In this document: positions 12,480-25,374 of the stretch, one piece after another
How positions within the stretch are numbered: position 1 is the first letter of the stretch
Layout of the letters: each line of letters opens with the position of its first letter
Assembly (NCBI RefSeq): GCF_030272615.1
Contig: NC_081414.1
Location: 519,569,185 to 519,633,184 of the forward strand
Length of the DNA stretch: 64,000 nt
Source of the DNA: Cryptomeria japonica
Lineage: Eukaryota; Streptophyta; Pinopsida; Cupressales; Cupressaceae
Direction of reading: 5' to 3'
The notes under the pieces: generated by a model
Database searches by the model: none
What the model saw: the letters and a program-made list of their open reading frames with translations, nothing else
Told to the model about the DNA's origin: nothing
Position numbers and translations under genes: made by a program

Positions 12480-15400
12480 TGTAGTACCCCTGCCCTAATT
12501 AGATTCTAATCTTAGTTTGACCCTGGTTAGTTTACCATGTTTTAATATTATAGTCAGATGTTATGATTATTGTGTGTACATGTTAATGTGTTTTCGCATC
12601 GATTCTTTTGTAAGTTTATTTGTTCTCTTGATTCATGTTATTAATCTCAGGCTAACACTTTCATTAAATATATATGTAAGCATGTGTGACTCATGGTTGT
12701 AGGAGATTGTAGGCACAATACCGCATAGGTACGAGGTTCATCTCCACCTGGATTTGCAGGTTTGAGTGTACCTCTTTGGTCCTTAGAGATTGGATTAGGT
12801 TGTTGTAAGACCCTCATTTTACCCTAGTCCTGTTCAAGTGAGTGTCGTCAGTCGTCAGTCAGTCTCCCTTTGTTTTGGTATGCAGGTCGTGTATCTAGTT
12901 GTCTTTCTTCGGTTGCATGTTCTGCATGTGGTAAATTGAGTAATTAATCCTAAGTATTTAATTTTATTTAATATGGTCTTTTACGCATTAGTACTTAAGG
13001 GACTAAATTAAATAGGACCCCTTCTTGTGTGATTAATCATTAAGTAGAATTGCTCAATTCGTGTTTGTAGCTAGTTCGATTAAATGGTTAATTTTAATGA
13101 TGAATATTTTCAGTTTATCCTTTTTGAAAGGAAAGATTAAATTTTATTCGAAAATAGAAATATTTTACTCTCCTTGGCATTTTGGAAATAGAAAGGTTAA
13201 TTTCAACTAATTGAGAAAATCTTTTTTTTTAAAGGAAAAGCAAGTTAACATATTGAAATAGTTTAAAAAGAATGATTTTTGATTTTATTTAAAAGAGAGT
13301 ATTTTAATTCCAAAAATGAGAATTTTGGTCAAACATTCTTCCATAAAACCTAGGTTTGAAAAATATTTTAGGAAAATTATTTTTGGAGAGATATTTTTGG
13401 AAAATATTCTTGGGAGAGAAGGATTTTGGAGAAATTTTGGGCATTTGTGGGAGGAGGAATTTCTGGAGCTTGCATGTTGGGCTCTTCAGCAAATCACTTC
13501 CAGGATTGCATATGGAGGTAGGATTTTTATTTATCTCTGTGGTTGCCAAAGAAATTTAATGATTGGTTTTGAAAGAAATGTGTTTGTTATTGAAAAATCT
13601 TTCAGATTGGTGAATAGAGTAGAATAGCAATGAGATTTTTAATTTATCCCTCTTGGAATTCATTCTTTTGTTTCAAATCAGTTTTTGGTTGCTCAGATTG
13701 ATTTGTAGATTGAATTTGGGTTTGGGTTTTAAATCTATGCATATTAGTTTGTGTTTTGAAAATTAATTGGATGAATGTGTGAGGAATGATTCTTTTTGCC
13801 CAAATATGATATTTAGTTGAGGAAAATTGCCTATTTTAGTCTAGTTATTCAAAAAAAAAAATATTTTGAATACCTTGGGTATTCTGGAAAATTTGTTCGA
13901 GTCTTTGTTTGAGACTGTGATTTAAAAAAAAAACCAGGGTTTTCTTTTTTTAAAGTTTATATTAAAAATAAAATAAAATATAAAAGGAAATTTATATTTG
14001 GCAGATTTTAGGGTTTGCAGGATGGAGGAGCCAAGGCTCAACCTAGGTCGCCCCCCTCCCATGGCTCACAACCTTCAAGGTTTGCAACCATAGTGTGGCC
14101 GCAGAGGCCTATGACCCAACTATGGTCACAGAGACCTGCGACCCCATGGTGGCAATAGATACCCGCATCCACAGTGTGGATGCCATGGGTCTACGTCCAC
14201 ACTTGTATTAGATTATTGTTTTAAAACAAGTAAGAGAATGATGTTTTATTTTGAAAATTGAATATCATAATTCTAGCTAATTAATGAATATTTGATTTTA
14301 TATCATTGTGTGTACTACATATATTATAATTATATTCTTGTGATTTTGGTTTGGAAACTCATGATGAAGTATTTACATTATTGTATGATGCAAAATGAAC
14401 TTTAGTGAATTAGTAAACTATGAGAGACATGTACCTAGACAAGGTAGATAGATTGCAATCAAACCTAGATTAATTTGAAAATTGGATTGATTGTTGTGTG
14501 TAAAGAATATGGAAGAAGATTGTCTTTTCGATCTATGCCTATGCATGTTTAACTTTTTGTATTCGCATTTGCTTAAGAAATGGCAAGTCCTTGATTTTGA
14601 TTTGTTGGATATTGTCGTATGTTGATTTGGGTACCTGCTTATGTCCTTGATCTTGAGTTTTGACTATTTTCATGTGATGGTGTTGTATCTATTCATGTCC
14701 TTTATGTGAGTGTTGATATGTTGGTATGTGGTTGACCATAACTAGTCATGTCTGTAGTCTAAGTACAGTCAGTCAGTGCACCTTGTATGAAGACTTGTTT
14801 GACCATGTGGGTATTCCTACAATACTGAACTCTGTAATCTTGTACTAGTGTATTCCTTGGTTTAGGAGTTCATTTGATTATGGTCTAGTGTCATATGGGA
14901 AAGTGGCTTTCGAGTGGGGTCGCGCCCAAAGTGGTTGCTGGGAAAACTCATCGAAAGTGTGTCTAAATAAGTGATAACCTAATAGTATATTAGATAGTTT
15001 AGTTATTGAAAACACTAAGCAAGATAATTGTGTCTCATGCATGGGATGAGTTCTAGTACAGACTCGACATGCAGTCAGAAGGCTTCTAATAGAAAACCAT
15101 TAACCTTGTCTCTAGGAAAGGATGTGTTGGGTCCACATGAGACTTGGATGGGCTAGAGTTTCAGAATAGGTTGCCAGGGTAGCCTAGTATATGGGGTCGG
15201 AACCTATGGAGACCTTCCATGGTAACCATACCAAGTTATGTGATGACACTTGTCCCTTATGTTTGCTAGTGTGTTGTTTGTGTTATCTTGATAGGAGCAC
15301 TATTGTGGAGTCATCCTATTGTTTATGCCCTTGTGTGAACCTGATATTCATGTTAGACCATGGGTTGCTTATGATGGACTGTGAAGACTTAATTTTGTGG

Positions 15401-16308
15401 ATGCTCCAATTGGTCTTTGTATCTGCTTTTTATCATGTTCAGTTGGATCCTTTTCCTATTCAGGGATCATTCATGTATCTATTGGACTGATGTAGTCATA
15501 TGTATTATTGGTTTATGTACGCCTTGATGGCAGGCTGTAAATGATTTGAACCTTATGTATTCTTCACCCTATTATTTTATCAGAGGGGTCTTATAGTTGA
15601 GCAAACCCAGAGATTTAGCCCACTAGGGGTGAACTCCGATATCATCTCGGTGTTATGTGGTGTTTATGTTCTTATGTTTCCTTTTTAATTTAGCATGTAT
15701 GGATGGGATTATGGTTAAGATGTATTATGTGGATTAGATGAAGTTAATCTTAAATGCATGTTTGTAGTCATCTTATTAAATGGAGTAATTTGGATCATGA
15801 AGAATGTAGATTTGAATAATGGAATGTATTCAATTGTTGATAATGCAATTAAAGTATGCTTGGAAAGTATTCGTTAGTTCATAATGAAATTAAATTATGT
15901 TATGAAATTAGATGCATGATTTATTTTTTAATGAAAGTTTGAATGTAAGATATGGTTAAATTGTAATGGATGAACTTAATCATGTTATCTATATTTTTAA
16001 CCTTAATGGATGAACTCATCATGTTATCTATAATTTTAACTTACCCAAAGAATTTATCCTTGTTTAAAGCATTATCATGTCATTTAGTGAATCAGCTTAA
16101 CTGGATTAATTAGCATGATTTGTGTTAAGTGTTGAATTAAGTAATCACGTTGGGAAACTCCTTAGGTGTTATTTAAGTCTTCCACTGTGTAATCTAAACT
16201 TTGATAACTCATTGTATCATTATGTTGTGTTTAATTTTTAAAAATATATTTGCACTCTATTCTTGTGTTTTAGCTTATCCCTTTGACATTTCCTTGTGGA
16301 GTATTACA
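12480..16308 (+). repeat. LARD LTR3 (complete ends, internal deletion)
   Basis: Starts TGTAGTACCCC at the PPT and ends GTGGAGTATTACA. It is 3829 bp long and lacks about 460 bp relative to LTR2, with the breakpoint near 14205. The following bases CTAGG (16309-16313) would be the 3' target duplication. The 5' partner is not available, because LTR1 has lost its start. Confidence 0.8.
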
Positions 16309-17866
16309 CTAGGGAAGTAAAACATTTTGGCTACTTCCTATGAGGAAGAGAGAGTTGAGGATTACCTCTTAGGGTTTCTATTTCCTTGTTGTAAATGAGA
16401 GATAGGAGAAATGCAAAGTGTTGATTTGAATGATTTAACCTAGAATATAGGTATACACAAGCAACCCTAATTTGGAAATACATAATTGAGAACAACTGAC
16501 ATACTGCTGAAAAGTATAGATTAATAAAAAAATTCAGAGGTGCACCTATGCCAAAAATCTTAGCCAAAATATTGAGGACAGGAGTGTTATGCCCATGTCC
16601 TGATTCTATAGACCGGAAGCTATGACTAACAGACTTGGATCTGAAGATTGCAAACTGTTGTTCTACCAAAGCTTGCCAAAATATGGGAGGACCAGGATGC
16701 CACACCCCTATCCTAGGGGTTTCTGCTGAGATATGGTCCCTAGAATGGAGTCTATGTGCTCTATCGGTCCTAAAATCTGTAATGACACTCGATTCCCGAA
16801 TCTATACCTGTAGCTAAAAATACAATTTTGGGTGGCTATGTATGGTTTTTCCTTAGTCAAACCCTTATTTTGGTGATTTCTACCTCAACAAATATCTGAT
16901 TTGTATAGTAAAATAGTATGTGCAAGAATCTTGGGTGTGTGCAAACAAGCTAGAGCAACCCTAAAGAGTAAACCCTAAATGCTTGTAATTGACCAAGTAA
17001 ATGCCCTAAATAAATGATGGAAAGTGATCTAAAGAATTAATGTAAATCAAATTGATGTAATGAAGCTCATACAAATACATAGAAACAACATGAAACCATA
17101 CCCAACCCCAAGGGAGATGTATAAGGCAATCTTCAATCAGTGATCTCCTATTGCTTTCCTATATCTTCAAAATCCCCCAATGGATAAAACAATGCTTGAT
17201 GAATGCTTGATAGGTTTTGTTGAATGTTGTTGAAGACTCCAAAATATGTTCTCTTTCATTGCTTGGAAGGCTACTTGTGATCGCTCTAATTTTTGTTTTC
17301 CTAGATCTTAGATTCCGCCTTCAAATGAAGAAAGACAATTCTTATGTATGAAACCCTAGATCTTAATTTCATCTTTAGGCTGACCCAGGGTTTGAATTTC
17401 CCAACAATTTCTTGGGATTAAGCATTATAATATCATAGAATTATGCTCCCAAAATTTTGGGAAAAATGTTGGGGACTAGGTGCAAGGTGCACTCGGTCCG
17501 ACCAACTTTTCACCAAATTTTCAGGGTTGTTAGATATGATAATATTAGAGAGAATCCCAAAGTTACAACTGATTCTGAGATATTTTGATAGGCAAAATTG
17601 GGCCTTAAAGGTCAAATAGGACATAATTAAGGTTTATGATTTAATGAATTTTTGAAAGAATAAAATGAAAAGGGGCATGCTTAGGGTAAGGTGACCAACT
17701 CTATAATGTGTGAAGAGAAGAATTATGAATTTAGATTTAATTAAATTAATTAATTAAATTCTTAAAGGAGATTAGAAATGCAGGATGCAAAATAGACTAA
17801 GGCGAGTGCTAAACAAAACATGGAATTGTACCACCCTAGCAAGGGTGTACAATTTACGATACTAAA
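16309..17866 (-). repeat. 3' LTR of gypsy E
   Basis: Read on the minus strand, the LTR starts at 17866 with TTTAGTATCGTAAATTG, one base off the expected TGTAG, right after a PPT. The start resembles that of the TR-GAG LTR (28667: TGTAGCATCCTAAAATTG). A segment at 17455-17535 (GGTGCACTCGGTCC) corresponds in position to the GTGCACACGGTCCT motif of the TR-GAG LTR. The low-coordinate end is not clean: it abuts LARD LTR3, so the LTR terminus is probably lost. The short frames within it are not genes. Confidence 0.6.
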
Positions 17867-17882
17867 TTTAGCCCCTACTTTA
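17867..17882 (-). other. Polypurine tract of gypsy E
   Basis: On the minus strand this reads AAAGTAGGGGCTAAAT-like, immediately before the LTR start. It is nearly identical to the TR-GAG PPT at 28668-28682 (AAAGTGGGGGCTAAA). The following 17883-18641 contains no gene that I can see. Confidence 0.65.
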
Positions 17883-18641
17883 GCATTCATATGACACTAT
17901 GTGCATATGCAAGCTAAAGTACAAAAAAGTAAACATTATTTTGAAAAAATGATATGTCCATAAGTTGTCAAACGAAGCCCCCGGCGGTATCCACAATACA
18001 CAATTAGGAACCACACCCTATAAAACCACATGCTAGATTACAAAATCACCTAGTGTTTACTAAGGAAGGTGATGAAATTTGTGGGTAGCTATATTTCCCC
18101 CATTTTTGGCTTTCTTATTAGTGAGGTTAAATAGGGTATCATGTTTACCATAGTGAATTGTGATAGAGAACATGATGATAAATGTTCACAACAAGGCTTG
18201 ATTGTACATGAAATAACTTTATGGAACAAATATGGAGAAAGAGAGTGAATTCATGAACATGATGCCACTAATGGTGCAAAAATCGGAGCTCCCTAGATCA
18301 AGTTATGATAGATTAAGTGAAAAGAGTGAAATTAAGTTTTCAACTTAAAATCATAAAAATGAAAAAGTGCATACCTCATAAATATGAAAGCGACACTTTC
18401 GTTTGTCACTTTTTGACTTTTGGCACTATTCTCTATAGAGGAGCCCACACATCAACCATCATGCCTTGACATCAATTTGAATGACCCACATAGATGGAGA
18501 TGCTGCACTAGGTCATGTTGACCGACAGACCACTCGATGAGGTGAGTGGACCATTCATTGACTTGTTGTTGAATTTTCCTATTTGCATTGGTTTTTGTGT
18601 TGATGATGTCAATGTCAAGATCATGGACATGCCTCCCTGAC

Positions 18642-18850
18642 CGAGCACCATGGTCTTGTATGGCACCCTGGTCTTCCTCAGATGACTTGGTCCCATAGGA
18701 GCACCCTAGTCCTTCTAGGGCACTCTAGTCCTACTTGGGTGCCTTGGTACTCCTAGGGCTCTCTATTTCCAGAGGGGTGCCTTGGTCCTCCTAGGGTTCT
18801 TTGGTCCTAGAGGGGTGCCCTAGTCCTCCTAGGGTGCAATGGTTCATGCT
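18642..18850 (+). repeat. ~20-bp-period minisatellite upstream of the gypsy E PMD gene
   Basis: About ten imperfect units approximate GGGTGCCCTGGTCCTCCTAG, with spacing of 18-20 bp in the best part (18701-18840). Several units carry the palindrome CCTAGG. It lies ~170 bp upstream of the first PMD-like residues. The period is not a multiple of three, so it is not a coding repeat. Related GC-rich text occurs in the TR-GAG LTRs (28440-28520 and 34860-34975). Confidence 0.7.
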
Positions 18851-19019
18851 CAAAGTCACTGAGGGTTGCATGAGATCAGGCATTTGATAGATAGAATGAT
18901 GTTCTAGATGATGATGATCAATGAGTGATTACTGATGCTTGGATTGTTTTGTTTTTCATATTCTTCCCTACATAAGAGAGCACACTACTAGTCATACCTT
19001 TTGGAGCATCTAAAGTTAG

Positions 19020-20518
19020 ATTCTGAGGCTTATACTAGAGGACATTGAGCTTCTACATGCAGTAGGTCTATGGTATGTGATGACCATGCCTAACATCAAG
19101 TTACCTTGCGATGTTGATGGCCATGATGAAGAAATGGGATGTATATACCTCCACCTTTCTTCTACATGTGGGGGAGATGACAATCACTCTATACAACATG
19201 TACCACATACTCTGTCTACCTATCAAAATAGAGATGGTGAGGTACCTAGATGATCGTACTACTACCAACTATAGGAGGGAGAACACATACTAAATTGGGA
19301 AAGAGATGCCCCATGAGATGAAAGGCCACATTATAATCAGTTGGATTTTACATCCAACCAGTGAGGTACCACTAGTGATGATTGATGATTGCTACCATTG
19401 CATTAGTTGTGTGTCCTAATGGGCATGTCACACATATGCACAGAGGTCTCACTTATGCGGTAAGATATATGGAGAGACTTTGAAGGGTATTCTCCTAGGG
19501 GTAGAGCATGTTATTCCAAATTTATCATGACCTAGGAGAGTACATTTTTGGATAGGGATACAACCTGATGACCTACACACAACTATAGATTTGGATTCTT
19601 GAGCACATCACATACACTAGACCTACTAGGGTTCCCTTTGATTTGGTTGTGATGTAGCCTAGGGTGTTTGCATATCCTCTTATGCATGAGTGGCAGTTCA
19701 GAGAGTTGCTGCATTAGAGGATGACCTTGGATATATTGACAACAAAGGTTATCAGATGGAGACCCTACCTTAGGATGTAAATGTGGGAAGGTATATATAG
19801 GTAGTTGTTTTGAATGCAAAGGAACCTTCTTCTAGAGGGATGGTATAGCCACACTATAGTCCCATTCTACTTCAATTGAGTCTGGTGGTAGTTTGGGTTT
19901 GAGCAGTATGTCCCTATAGATGTACCTATCTACATCCAACACTCACGTGTGACCCCTAGGCTAGGAGCCATTCTGAGACATACCAATGATGAGATTGATA
20001 TTATAGTTTCAAATGGGTCAGATCAGGATAACACGACCAACTATAGAGATGATGTGGGTGCACACTAGAGGTACATCACATGGTGGGGTAGGACATACCT
20101 TGGAGCTCTCTTTCCAAGAGAATTCCATAGAGGGAACCTTGGACCATGGAGACATGCAGGTGATGAGGAGGACCCTGATATATCTAAGGACCTTCATGAG
20201 GAGGACATAGATGATCAGGATGATGATGCAGGAGAGAAGGAGGTTGGTGGTGATGGAGATGATCTTGATGTAGGAAAGGGAAATTAGGATGGTGATGATG
20301 AGGAGGATGGAGAGGAGGAGGAGGAAGAAGAGGAGGATGAGGAGAATGAGGAGGAGGAAGCAGATGAGGAGGGTGAGGAGGATGTGGAGGATGAGTTAGA
20401 TGAATTTCAACATCACTTTGGTGATGACACCATTGTCCTAGATCCACTGAGCATTCCATCTCTAGAGGAGAAGGACCCTATAAAGGGTCCTAATTCCAAT
20501 CCCGTGCCCACCATATAG
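19020..20518 (+). pseudogene. Antisense plant mobile domain (PMD) pseudogene of gypsy E, main part
   Basis: Translated pieces match the PMD family (related to Arabidopsis MAIN/MAIL1 and found in MULE and gypsy elements). A start region has GLWYVMTMP, followed by a frameshift and the signature STFLLHVGEMTITLYNMY at about 19147-19200, then ILCLPIKIEMVRY. Gypsy D encodes the equivalents LYDVMHMP and TFHLAQGEMIVTLEDV. Downstream the frame becomes strongly acidic (D/E runs at 20165-20400) and ends with TAG at 20516-20518. Frameshifts and stops make it non-functional. It lies opposite to the gypsy E pol, between the PPT and the integrase. AAGTAAGG near 20602-20609 could be a splice donor leading to the segment at 35751, but that is speculative. 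Confidence 0.65.
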
Positions 20519-20625
20519 AGGCATTATGAGCACAAAAAGCCTAGTGGGTCCTAGTAGTAGGAGGTCTCTTTCCATGACCCCTATTGATGAGAGGGAGATC
20601 CAAGTAAGGTGTTTTATGATTGTTC

Positions 20626-20630
20626 AATTT
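20626..20630. repeat. Target-site duplication of copia C, left copy (AATTT)
   Basis: AATTT precedes the left end of copia C and recurs at 35646-35650 after its right end. The identity extends to eight bases, AATTTATG, on both sides, so the exact element terminus is uncertain by up to three bases. Confidence 0.65.
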
Positions 20631-22271
20631 ATGTTAATCCTATGAGGATCCGGTTAATACTAAGAGGTGGGGTGAATCAGTTTTAACATAACTTATAACT
20701 TTAAATCAAAATATCATTTACAATAGATCTGAAATTATTTAATATATGAATCTATCCCTTCAACAGATCGCATACACTTGTTATCCACTTATGCAATCTT
20801 ATTAATCAAAATATTCACCAACTAGATATTTGACCAACACAAACTCAAATTGACTTATTCTCATATCAGAATACTTCATCTATCAATTCATTAACATTAT
20901 CGATAATGACTTATAGATCTCTGATAAATAGTAGTAAACTTCTCATAACCAGTAATTAGAAATAATGCATGAAAACATAAATACTATGAAAAGACATTAC
21001 AAACATGAACACCAAGATTTTTGACATGGAAACCCAAATGGGATTAACTACAGTGGGGATTGGTACAAACAATAATTTGTGCTCTTTCAAAGTATGCCCT
21101 GTTAGGAGCTTAGCCCGGTTAGGAGCTTAACATACACCTAGTTAAGATTAGACCCTATTAGGAGTCACCTGATTAAGGGATTTTCCTATCACTCCCTCTA
21201 GGAGCTTAATGATCTATTAGGATCAACCTAGTAAGAGGATTTAAACTCTCTTTGGTGAGCTGCCCTATTAAGGGACTTAGATGGCAAAGCCTTGTTAGGA
21301 CCTACCCGGTTTAGGGATTTAAGTTGTTGTAATTGTTAGGGAGCAATAGTGAAAAATGATTTGTTACTTCACACTATTAGCTTGCTAAATCAAATCTAGT
21401 TATGATTCAGAGTCCGCAATAGTCAGGCAGATCTATGTATTCTCTAGGATGGCTTAACCATTCTCCTAATGCCACCAACACATGAAACATTAGTTGTGTT
21501 GCCCTAAATAGCCATCTCAACTAGGTCGGCCACAAAACCTAATTACATCCTGAATTTATAATTAGATCAAAAGAGATCATCATAGATCACTATGTAGATC
21601 ATTACAACAAATCATAATGCAATATCAACTATTGGTTGATCATAACTCATCACAGAAATCCAATCTATATCCTCAAAACATTCTACTAAGTGTTTCACTG
21701 ATTCCCAAGAAAATCTTCCTTGAATTGTGTCAAAATAACACTTAAATCTTTCACATAGGGTTTGTCATGTTACCAACTTCATGTAGACTCATCGTCAATC
21801 ACCGTCAAAATTGAAATCATTACCAGTTTGATGATTTCTTCACCGGTTCTAAAACCCTACTAAAACCTTAGCACAACTTCATCAGAAATTCAAAACATAC
21901 GTTCTGGTAATCATCAGAAGTTTTGGTTCTGGTCATATACACCTTTCCATGATACAAATTCACCATCCAAACCACAAATCACCAATCATCACCGATCAAT
22001 TGATCCAATCAAAACGATTATGTTTTATTGGTTAAAGTCATATTTCATAGACTTTAGCTCTCTGCCAGTTAATAGTGTCATCTGGTAAAACAAAATATCA
22101 GGAACATCAAGAACATCAGTTGCCAACAATGACAACACAAATAATTGATCATGTCATCTATTCATAGAATCTCAATCTCGTCATCACAAATAGAATTCTA
22201 TCATTTACCGATGTAGTCATCCAACTTCAACTGCATCACCTGATTTGCACCAATTATGCCAAATACCAAGA
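20631..22271 (-). repeat. 3' LTR of copia C
   Basis: Low end: TTAATACTAAGAGGTGGGG, the inverse of the C-rich LTR end seen in other copia LTRs here. High end: CCAAGA at 22266-22271, where CCAACA is expected, so the LTR start is mutated from TGTTGG to TCTTGG. It is followed by the PPT complement at 22272-22286 (AATCTCCCCCTTTGG). It matches the split 5' LTR over most of its length. Confidence 0.75.
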
Positions 22272-22639
22272 ATCTCCCCCTTTGGTATTGATGGCAACAC
22301 TAATAAGATATACAATTAGAATAACATCATATATGCCAATCATATACATCTTAGCACATATATGTTGGTCTTCACTATCTTTTCTTCTCCTCAAGCCTGA
22401 TCATCATATTTCTTTTTCTTCTCCCATAATTGATTAGCTGATTTCTTTTTCTTCTCCCCTTTGACAGCAATGTTAAAGTTAAAAATGCATCACTTGACAT
22501 CAATCTGACCAAAACTGTAAATCATATCAAACTGCATTATAGCCGCTCCCCCTATGGAGTAGCTCACATCTTCATCAATCCTTAGTGAAGAATAAACATG
22601 AAATCCATAGAATTGATGCAACTCTAGCATCTTAATTCT

Positions 22640-23150
22640 TCCAGTGTAGGGGTCTAACCCCTAATTTACTTCTGAGAAACTCAAAAGTAGTCTTTGGCAA
22701 TGGTTTAGTAAAGATATCAACTAATTGATCTTTACTCTTCACATACTCCATCTTTACCTGCTTCTCCTAAACTCTTTCTCTTAAGAAATGATACTTCAAC
22801 TCTATATTCTTGGTCCTTGCATGAAGTACAAGATTCTTGGAAATATTTATTGCACTCATATTGTCACGAAAGATAGGCTATGATTTAGACATGTCTATCT
22901 TGAATCCTTCTAGCACATGTCTCATCCATATGGCTTGTGTGCAATTCATGGATGCAACAACATATTTAGCTTCAACTGTAGATTGAGAAACACAATTTTG
23001 TTTCTTTCTTGTCCATGCTACAAGTTTTCCTCCAAGTAGAAAAGCTCCGTCGATTGTTCTTTTCCTATCATCCACATTGCCTCTCCAATCTGCATCAGTA
23101 AGAAACATCTAAAGTGAAATTTCCTTTGCAACGATACCATAATCCATAGT
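22640..23150 (-). pseudogene. Copia C RNase H domain (broken)
   Basis: Minus-strand residues include TDADWRGNVDDRKRT, GAFLLGGKLVAW, QSTVEAKY and AIWMRHVLEG. These are the standard copia RNase H landmarks, with the first catalytic aspartate in DADW and the glutamate in EAKY. Downstream the frame is broken before the C-terminal LRSKLGV-like end near 22650. The gap to the 3' LTR (22287-22639) is untranslated. Confidence 0.8.
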
Positions 23151-23159
23151 CTAATGTTC

Positions 23160-24270
23160 CTTTAAGATATCAAAAAATCCTCTTAACAGCCACCATGTGA
23201 CTTTCTTTGGGCTCTTTTTGGAATCTTGCAACTAATCCTATAGCATGAACAATGTTTGGTCTTCTATGTACAACATAATGTAGTTTACCAATCATAGACC
23301 TTTATTCTTTTTCACCAACATCAAGTGAATCATCTTTCTTTGTCAACATGCAACCTGTTACCATCGGTGTACCTACGAGTTTATAGTCTTCCATGCCAAA
23401 AGTCTTCAACACCTCTTTAATATACTTTCTTTGATAGATAACAATACCACCATCCAGTTGTTGGATCTGTAACCCAATAATAAACTTTATTTCAACAATT
23501 AGAGACATCTCAAATTCCTTTTTCATCTCATTAGAAAACTCCATACTCATATTATCATCTCCGCCAAAAATTATGTCATCTACAAATACTTTAGCTATTA
23601 GCATCTTGTCTCCATCAATTTTTAGATAAATATTATTGTCCTCACTAGTACGTTGGAATCCAATCTTGATCAAATGTGCATGCAATCTCTCATACCATGC
23701 TCTCGATGCTTGCTTTAGAGCATACAAATCTTTATGCAATTAACATACCATGTCCTTGTCATCAGTCAAGAAAAAACCATCTGGTTGTTCAATGTATACT
23801 TTTTCTTTAAGAATTCCATTCAAAAAGGCTGACTTGACATCTATTTGGTAGACTTTGAATCCCTTATATGCAGCAAATGCTAGCAGCATCCTTACTCCTT
23901 CCAATCTTGCAATTGGTGCAAAAGTTTCGCCATAGTCTTCACCTTCTTCCTATGTATATCCTTTGCAGACTAACCTTGCCTTATTTCCTACCACTTTTCC
24001 ATCTTCATTTAACTTATTCCTAAAGACCCATTTAGTTAAAATCACATTCTTGTCCTTCTATCTAGGAACAAGTGACCAAGTTTGATTTTTCTCCATTTGA
24101 TCCAATTCCTCATTCAGTTCTTTCACCCAGTCATCATCTATAAGTGCTTCCTTAACTGTCTTGGGTTCCATTATAGAGATCAAACAAGAATTTTCTCTAA
24201 TCTTCCTTTTGGTTTGCACACCTACATTCTTATCACCAATTATCTTGTCCTAAGAGTGATTTAATATCAC
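23160..24270 (-). pseudogene. Copia C reverse transcriptase domain (broken)
   Basis: The clearest frame (23302-23739) contains LYALKQASRAWYERL and FVDDIIFGG, the copia RT block with the two catalytic aspartates. It continues through FIIGLQI and GTPMVTGCML. Upstream, another part gives VYQIDVKSAFLN and YIEQPDGFFL, separated by a TAA near 23740. The next upstream part runs to about 24260 with the NxW-type RT start. The adjacent 24271-24390 is the variable linker to integrase and contains stops. Confidence 0.8.
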
Positions 24271-24390
24271 ATATCTAAGTATAGTCTATATCGATTCTGC
24301 ATCTTCCTCATCAGATTCACTACCTTCTTCTTCAATGTCCTCGCATACTGGTTGAGCACCTAATACTATATTTGTCAGTTAATCATTATT

Positions 24391-25370
24391 CTATGCTTCT
24401 ACTTCAAAGATCACCCGTCTTTCTTCATTATCATATTTTTTAGGTTCAGACCTATTTGATTCTTCAGACTTATTTGACAAATCATCCACATTCACATTAA
24501 CACTTTTAACTATTTTGTCAGTTCTCTTATTATAGCATTTATTTGCTTTGTTTTTATAAGAATAACCAATAAATATTTCTTCATCGGATTTTGTATCAAA
24601 CTTTCCAGTGTAGTTATCCTTTTTAATAAAACATTGACTTCCAAAGATTTTGATATAACTAACACAAGGAGTTTTACCATACCATAGCTCATAAGGTGTC
24701 TTATTGTTGTCTTTCTTTACAAGTATCTTGTTTAATGTGTAGACTGTAGTACCTACTGCTTCTCTCCAAAACATCTTAGGAATATTACCTTGTAATAACA
24801 TTGTTCTAGCAACATCAACAATCATTCAGTTCATCCTTTTTGCTACACCATTTTCTTGTGGTGTCCTTGGAGCATACATCTATATTTTGATACCTTGTTC
24901 ATCACAATACTTGAAAAACTCATCAAATGTGAATTCTCCTCGATCAGATCTTAAGCATTTCAAGTTATTATCGGTCTCATTCTCAATAGAGCTTTAAATG
25001 CTTTAAGTTTACTCAAGGCTTCATATTTATCCTTTAGGAATATAACCCACATCATCTTAGAATAGTCATCAATAAAAATCATGAAATATATATCACCAAA
25101 ATAGCTTTCTGTTCTCATAGGACCACAAAGATCAATATGAACCAAATCCAAAATATTTTCAGATGTACACTTCTTTCTCTTAAATGAAATAGAGGTCATC
25201 TTACCAATTTGATAGTCTTTTCACATCACATTATCCATTTTAACAATTTGTGGTAATCCTCTCACAACAATAGACTTGATTACCTTCACCAAGTTATCAA
25301 AATTCATTTGACAACATCTCTTGTGCCATAACCAATTTTCTTCCATCTTTGCAACTAGGCAACTATTGAT
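24391..25370 (-). pseudogene. Copia C integrase (broken)
   Basis: Two frames carry the core and C-terminal parts. At 24960-25199, VHIDLCGPMRTES has the first DDE aspartate, followed by FMIFIDDYSKMMWV. At 24391-24825, MFWREAVGTTVYTLNK and FGSQCFIKKDNYTGKF give the copia integrase tail (GKFDxKxxEEIFIGY). Frame changes separate them. The linker to pol RT is acidic and lysine/asparagine-rich, as usual in this family. Confidence 0.8.
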
Positions 25371-25374
25371 ATTA

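Larger units (their letters stand above)
2159..16308 (+). mobile_element. LARD-like non-autonomous LTR retrotransposon array (LTR-int-LTR-int-LTR)
   Basis: Three LTR copies alternate with two internal copies: LTR1 (3' part only) 2159-3323, internal 3324-7085, LTR2 7086-11373 (last ~40 bp missing), shortened internal 11374-12479, LTR3 12480-16308. LTRs begin TGTAGTACCCC and end ATTACA. A PBS-like sequence follows LTR1, and PPTs precede LTR2 and LTR3. I see no gag, protease, RT, RNase H or integrase motif in any frame of the 3.76 kb interior. LTRs of about 4.3 kb plus a non-coding interior of about 3.8 kb match the LARD class first described from barley. The five-part array points to unequal recombination between tandem or nested copies. 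An inverted fragment of the same LTR family lies at 53803 to ~55720. Confidence 0.8.

Noticed and set aside
20184-20459. 91-codon His/Pro-rich frame on the minus strand
   Set aside because: It is the antisense of the acidic D/E-rich tail of the gypsy E PMD pseudogene.
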